Assembly (NCBI RefSeq): GCF_030419005.1
Contig: NZ_CP106953.1
Span: 558,001-622,000 of the forward strand
DNA length: 64,000 bases
DNA from: Eleftheria terrae
GTDB taxonomy: Bacteria; Pseudomonadota; Gammaproteobacteria; Burkholderiales; Burkholderiaceae_C
Direction of reading: 5' to 3'
This document shows positions 29,401-35,400 of the stretch, piece by piece (position 1 is the first letter of the stretch; each line of letters starts with the position of its first letter). The notes below the pieces were generated by a model. It was given only the letters and a program-made list of their open reading frames with translations. It had not been told where the DNA came from and did no database searches. The translations under genes were made by a program, and so were the position numbers.

Positions 29401-32400
29401 ATGGGCCAACTCGAACCGGTTGGCCACCGCGTACGCGCAGAGACCGAAGTCGCCCAGCATCGCCGCACTCGACGAAAAGTAGCAAACGAAGTCCAGGGGG
29501 CGCGCCTCCAGCACGGCAGCCAGCGCCAGCGTGCCGGCGACCTTCGGCCGCAGGACCGCGTCGACCTCGGCCGCCGTGGCGCTCAGCAGGGTGGCCTCGC
29601 TGTCGGTGCCGGCTGCATGCAGCACGCCGGTGAGCGGGCCAAACCGCGCCTCGGCCTGCTGCAGCGCGCCGCGCATCGCGACAGCGTCGCTGACGTCGAC
29701 AGCCAGGTAGACAGCGCTGCCGCCCAGGCGGTGCAAGTCCTGCAACAGCGCCTGCCGGTCGGCATCGAGGGCGGCGCGCCCGGTCAGAATCAGGCGTGCC
29801 GCGTACTGCTGCGCAAGGTGGCGTGCAAATGCATACCCGAGCCGGCCCAGGCCCCCGGTGATCAGATAGGTGCCGTGGACGCGGAATGCGCCGCCGGCGC
29901 TGTCGTCGGGCAACGCCGCCGGGCTCATGCGCAAGACCTGGGGTCGATCGCCGGCATACAGGATGCTCTCCAGCGTCGGCGCCGAGCTTGCATGCCACAG
30001 CCGTCGCGCCCAGCACGGCCACCCGGTGGCAGCGCCTGCATCGGCCGGCTGTGCGGCACCCCGGGGCTGGTGGACCACCGCCGCCTGTACACCGGGCAGC
30101 ACCCGTGGCAGCGATCGCTCATAGCCGATCCACGACTCGATGTGGCAGCGCTCCACCTCGCAGCCGAACTCCGCCGCCAGCAACACCCGCGTCCGGCGCG
30201 CGCCGGCCTCGCCCAAGCCGTGCAATAGCCAGGCGATGGGCCGCGGGTCGTCGATGCAGCTGCGGTCCTCCAGCGCCCAGGCGTACCAGACGGCGTCGAG
30301 CGCCCCTTCGGCGGCCCGGATGCGCTTGCACACCGCGACATAGGCATCGGGGTCGTCGCGCCGCACCGCGTGGCGTGCGAAGGCCGCCGGCGCAGCGGAG
30401 CCCGACCGGGCCGCCGCGTCAAGATCGGCGCCGGCGTCGCCATCCGCCGCGCCCTGCTCGACGAACACCACCCGGGTGCCCGGCGCGAGCTGCGCGACGG
30501 TGTCGAACCATGCGCGTTGACGGGTCGGCCCGGACAGGAACACCACCAGGACGGCGGGCGGCGTGCTGCTGCCTGCGGTCGGCGCCGCGTCCTGCCATGC
30601 CTCGACGAAGCACTGGGGCGGTGCGTCCTGCACGGCGGCGTTCGGCGTGCCGGCGGGGGACGCGACAGCGCCGTGCTGGGCCGGCCGGGGCGCCGGGTGG
30701 CGCCAGTAAGCCACCTTGGCGAACGGATAGGTTGGCAGCGAGACGCGGCGTTTTGGGCTGCGTCCCGGCGCCATGCCGGCGTGGTGCCAGCCGGCCCAGT
30801 CCACCGTTGCGCCGCCGACCCAGTGCTCCAGGCAGGCACGGTAGGCCTCGGCGTCGCACGAACGGCCGTCCGGCAGCCGGGCGATGGCCGGATCGGCCGC
30901 TGGGCTGAACGCGGGGCTGTCGCTGTTGGGCACCGCGTCATGGCGGCGGCCGGTCGGTCCGTAGCAGTGAGGGATGCGGCCGGCGTCGGCGGGGCCGGCC
31001 AGATAGGCGTCGAGCTTGCCCTTCAGGTCGTCCAGGGACTGCACCACGAACGCCAGCCGCTGCTCCATTGGCACCCGGCCGACCTGCAGGGTGTAGGCCA
31101 GGTCGCCCAGGTCGAGGGATGCGCCTGCGGGGTCGTCGAGATACCGCCGCAGCGCGCCGGCCAGGTCGAGCAGCCGCTCGGCGTCGCGGGCCGACAACGG
31201 CACCACCTGCCAGGCCGGCCCTGGCGCCCCGGCGCAGACAAGGGCCGGCGGCGCGATGAACTCCTCCAGGATGGCATGCGCGTTGGTGCCGCCGATGCCG
31301 AACGAACTCAGCGCGGCGCGCCGCGGGCCGCTGTTGTGGTGCCAGTCGACGTAGCGGTCGACCACATGGAACGGCGACTGCTCGAACGCGAAGGCCGGGT
31401 TGGGCGACTGGTAGTGCAGCGTCGGCGGGATCGCGCGATGCCGCAGGCTCAGTGCCACCTTGACCAGTCCGGCCAGACCGGCGGCCGTGTCGAGGTGCCC
31501 GATGTTCGTCTTGACCGAGCCGATGGCGCAGAAGCCGGTCCGGTCGGTATGGCGCCGATAGGCATGGCTGAGCGCTGCCAGCTCGATCGGATCGCCGAGC
31601 GCGGTGCCGGTGCCGTGTGCTTCGACATAGCCGATCGACTGCGGGTCCACCCCTGTCTCGCGCAACACCTTGTCGATGACCGCCGACTGGCCGTCCACGC
31701 TCGGTGCGTAGAAGCCGGCCTTGGCATCGCCGTCGTTGTTGACCGCCACCCCGCGGATCAGCGCGTACACCGGGTCGCCGTCGGCCACCGCATCGCAGGC
31801 CCGCTTCAGCAGGACCACGGCGACGCCTTCACCGCCGACCAGGCCGTCGGCCGACGCATCGAAGGCCTTCACATGGCCGTCGCTGGAGAAGTTGAGGCCC
31901 GGCTGGTGGACGTATCCCAGATCGCAGGGCGCCAGCAGCGCCGCCGCACCGACCAGCGCCTGCCGGGTTTCGCCGCTGAGCAGGCTGCGACAGGCCAGAC
32001 TGAGCGCGACCAGCGATGACGAGCAGTTCGAGTGCACTGCGAGGCTGGGGCCTTTCAGGCCCAGCCGGTGCGAGATCATGGTCGGGATGGTGCCGCTCTG
32101 CGACAACAGCCACGACACGTAGCGTTCGCCGCTGTCCAGCACCGCCAGGCCGGGGTCGCCTGCCGCTGCGGCGCCCGCATAGTCGTTGCGGCTGCTCGTG
32201 ACGAAGACACCGGTGTCCGGCAGGTCGCCGGGCCGATACCCCGCGTCCTCCACGGCCTTCCAGGCGTGCTGCAGCAACAGGCGCAGTTGCGGGTCCATCC
32301 GCTCGGCGTCGCGCGGTGCGATCTTGAAGAACTCGGCATCGAACCAGGCGCGCCCGGCGATGCCCGCGTGCGCCGGCACATAGGCCGGGTCGGCGAGCAG

Positions 32401-35400
32401 GCGCTCCGGCACACCCGCCGCGCGCAAGGTGGGCGGCGACAGGACCTGGACGCTCTCCTTGGCTGCGACCAGGTTCTGCCAGAAGGCCCGGTGGTGCTCG
32501 GCGCCCGGCAGTTCGCAGGAGATGCCGATGATCGCGACACTGTCGCGGTAGTGAGGCGGCCACGTGTCGGCGGCCGCCTCGCTGGTGGCCCCGGCCGACA
32601 CCGGTGCGGTGTCGTCTTGCGCGCGGGTGCGGTCGCCGATGGCGGCTTCGTTGGCGCGATCGGCCGCGGGTTCCGCGGCGGGTTCCGCGGGGGGCACGAC
32701 GTCGCGGGACAGCTGCGCCCTCACCTGGTCGGTGACCCGACGCAGCGTGCCGTAGCGGAACACCGCGGTGGTGTCGAACTCGCAAGCGAACTCGGCCCGG
32801 ATCTGCGCGGCCACCGTCACCGCGAGCACGGAATCGCCGCCGAGGTCGAAGAAGCCGGCATCCGGGTCGATGGCATCGCGCGCCAGCGCATGCTGCCAGA
32901 TGCGGCGCAGGCGGCGCTCGACATCGACGCGCCGGGCTTCGTCGCGATGCTCGCCGGAGGGCGCCGGCGCGGCGACGGCATCGCGCCGCCGGTCGACGGC
33001 GGCGGCGGCCGTCAGGGCGAGCTGGCGACGGTCCAGCTTGCCGTTCGGGGTCAGCGGCAGGCTCGCAACTTCAATGAACAGGGCCGGGACCATGTAGTCC
33101 GGCAGCGTCGTGCCGAGGTACTCGCGCAGGGCGCGCAGCGTGTCGGCCGCTGACAGGTCCAGCGCTGCGGCGCCGGCGGTGGATGGCCGGGGCACGCAGC
33201 AGGCAACCAGCCGCTTGCCGTCGTCCCGCTCGACCAGCGCGACCGCCGCCGCCTGCAGCTGCGGATGCTGGTTCAGGCAGCGCTCGACCTCGCCCAGCTC
33301 GAGACGGTAGCCGCGCAGCTTCACCTGCCCGTCGGCACGGCCCAGGTAGCCGATTGAGCCGTCCGCGCGCCAGTACGCGAGGTCGCCGCTCCGGTACAGC
33401 TTGCGGCCCGGGCAGACCGGGTGGTCGGTGAACTTCTCGGCCGTCAGCTCGGCCTGGTGCAGGTAGCCCAGCGCCAGCCCGTCGCCGGCGATGCAGAGTT
33501 CTCCCGGCACCAGCACCGGCGCAGGCTGGCCGTACGGGTCGAGGATGTAGACCTGCGTGTTGGCGATCGGTCTGCCGATGGAGTCGCCCTCGGCGTCGAC
33601 GATGCGCTCGACGGTCGACCAGATCGTCGTCTCGGTGGGACCGTACAGGTTCCAGGCAGGCCACCCTTCGTCGACGATGCGGCGCCGCAACGCGGCCGGC
33701 AGCGCCTCGCCGCCGCACAGCATGCGCAACCCGGTCTCGTTGCGCCAGCCCACTTGCAGCAAGGTCGACCAGGTCACGGGCGTGGCCTGCATCACGGTCG
33801 GCTGGACACGGGCGATCTCCTGCCTCAACCGTTCGGCGTCCTTCGCGGTGGCGGTATCGCACAGATGGCAGGTGGCGCCGACGATCAGCGGCAGGTACAG
33901 CTCCAGCCCGGCGATGTCGAAGCTGTAGGTGGTCACCGCCAGCAGGCGGTCCCGCTCGGTCATGCCCGGCTCGCGGCGCATCGAGATCAGGAAGTTCGTC
34001 AGGGACCGGTGCGTGATCATCACGCCCTTGGGCTTGCCGGTGCTGCCGGACGTGTACATCACGTAGGCCAGCGCATGTGGCTCGGCCGCAGGCAGCGCCG
34101 CCGGGCGCGCAGTGGTGGGCCGGCTGTCGGTGGAGCGGCGCGACGGCCCGTCCAGGGTGTCGTCCGGCCGGCTCTCGTCCAGGCAGACGATCTGCACCCC
34201 GTCGGGAGCCAGGCGCCCGATGAGCCGGCGCTGCGCGTCCTCGGTCACCACGCAGCGGGCCTCGCTGTCCTGCAGCATGTACTGCAGCCGGTCTTGCGGG
34301 AAACTGGGGTCGAGCGGCACGTAGGCTGCGCCGGCCTTCAGGATGCCCAGCAGGCTGACCGGCAACGCGCTCGATCGGGCCAGGCAGACGCCGACCCGGT
34401 CCCCCGGCTGCACGCCGCGTTCCGCCAGCTGCTCGGCCAGCCGGTCACTCTGCTGCGCGAGCGCCCGGTACGACAGCCGCCGGTCGCCAAACACCACCGC
34501 GGTGGCGTCCGGCGTGCGACGCGCCTGGTCGTCGACCAGCTCGTGCACGCCACGGTCGGCCGGATAGGGGGCCTGCGTCGCATTCCACAAGACCAGCTGG
34601 CGGTGGGCCTCGGCGGGCGTCAGCACCTGGTAGCCGCTGAGCGCGACGTCGGGCTGCTCGACCACCTGGGCCAACAAGTGCTGGTAGTGCGCTGCCATCC
34701 GGGCCACGGTGGCCTCGGTGTACAGGCTGGCGTCGTACTTGAAGTTGGCCACCAGGCCGTCGGCCCGCTCGACCACCTCGAGCACGAATTCGCAGTACCC
34801 GTCCTGCTGGATCCCCTCGACCGGTGCCAGCTGCAGGGCCTCGTGGCGGGCCAGCGTGCGGCCCAAGTCGAACAGGGCGCTGCTCTCGTACTCGTAGGCC
34901 ACCTGGAAGACGGGTTGGTGGGTCCCGTCGCGCGGCCCCGCCAGGTCGCGCACCACGCGTGCGAACGGATAGGCCGCATGGTCCAGGCCGTCGCTCATCG
35001 TGCGTTGCAGCGCCTGCAGCCACGCCGAGAACGGCTGGTCCGCGGCGATCCGGCAGCGCAGCGCGATGGTGTTGACAAAGTAGCCCACCACCCGGTCGAA
35101 ACCGCGCGGGGGCCGGCCCAGCGTGGGCACCCCGATCACCAGGTCCGATTCGCCCGCATAGCGGTGCAGCAGCATGGCGAACACGCCGAGCAACAGCACG
35201 CTGGCATTGACGCGCTGCGCCCGGCAGGCCTGCCGGACACCGTCGACCAGCGCGGCCGGCAAGCGATGCGCCCAGGTGCGGCCGTCGATCCCGCCAGCGG
35301 TCGAGCGTGGACGGTCGGTCGGCAGGGCCAGCACCGGCAGCGTGCCGGCCAGCTGCTGCCGCCAGTAGCGCCGGTGCTCGGCCATCGACTCGGTGTCGAG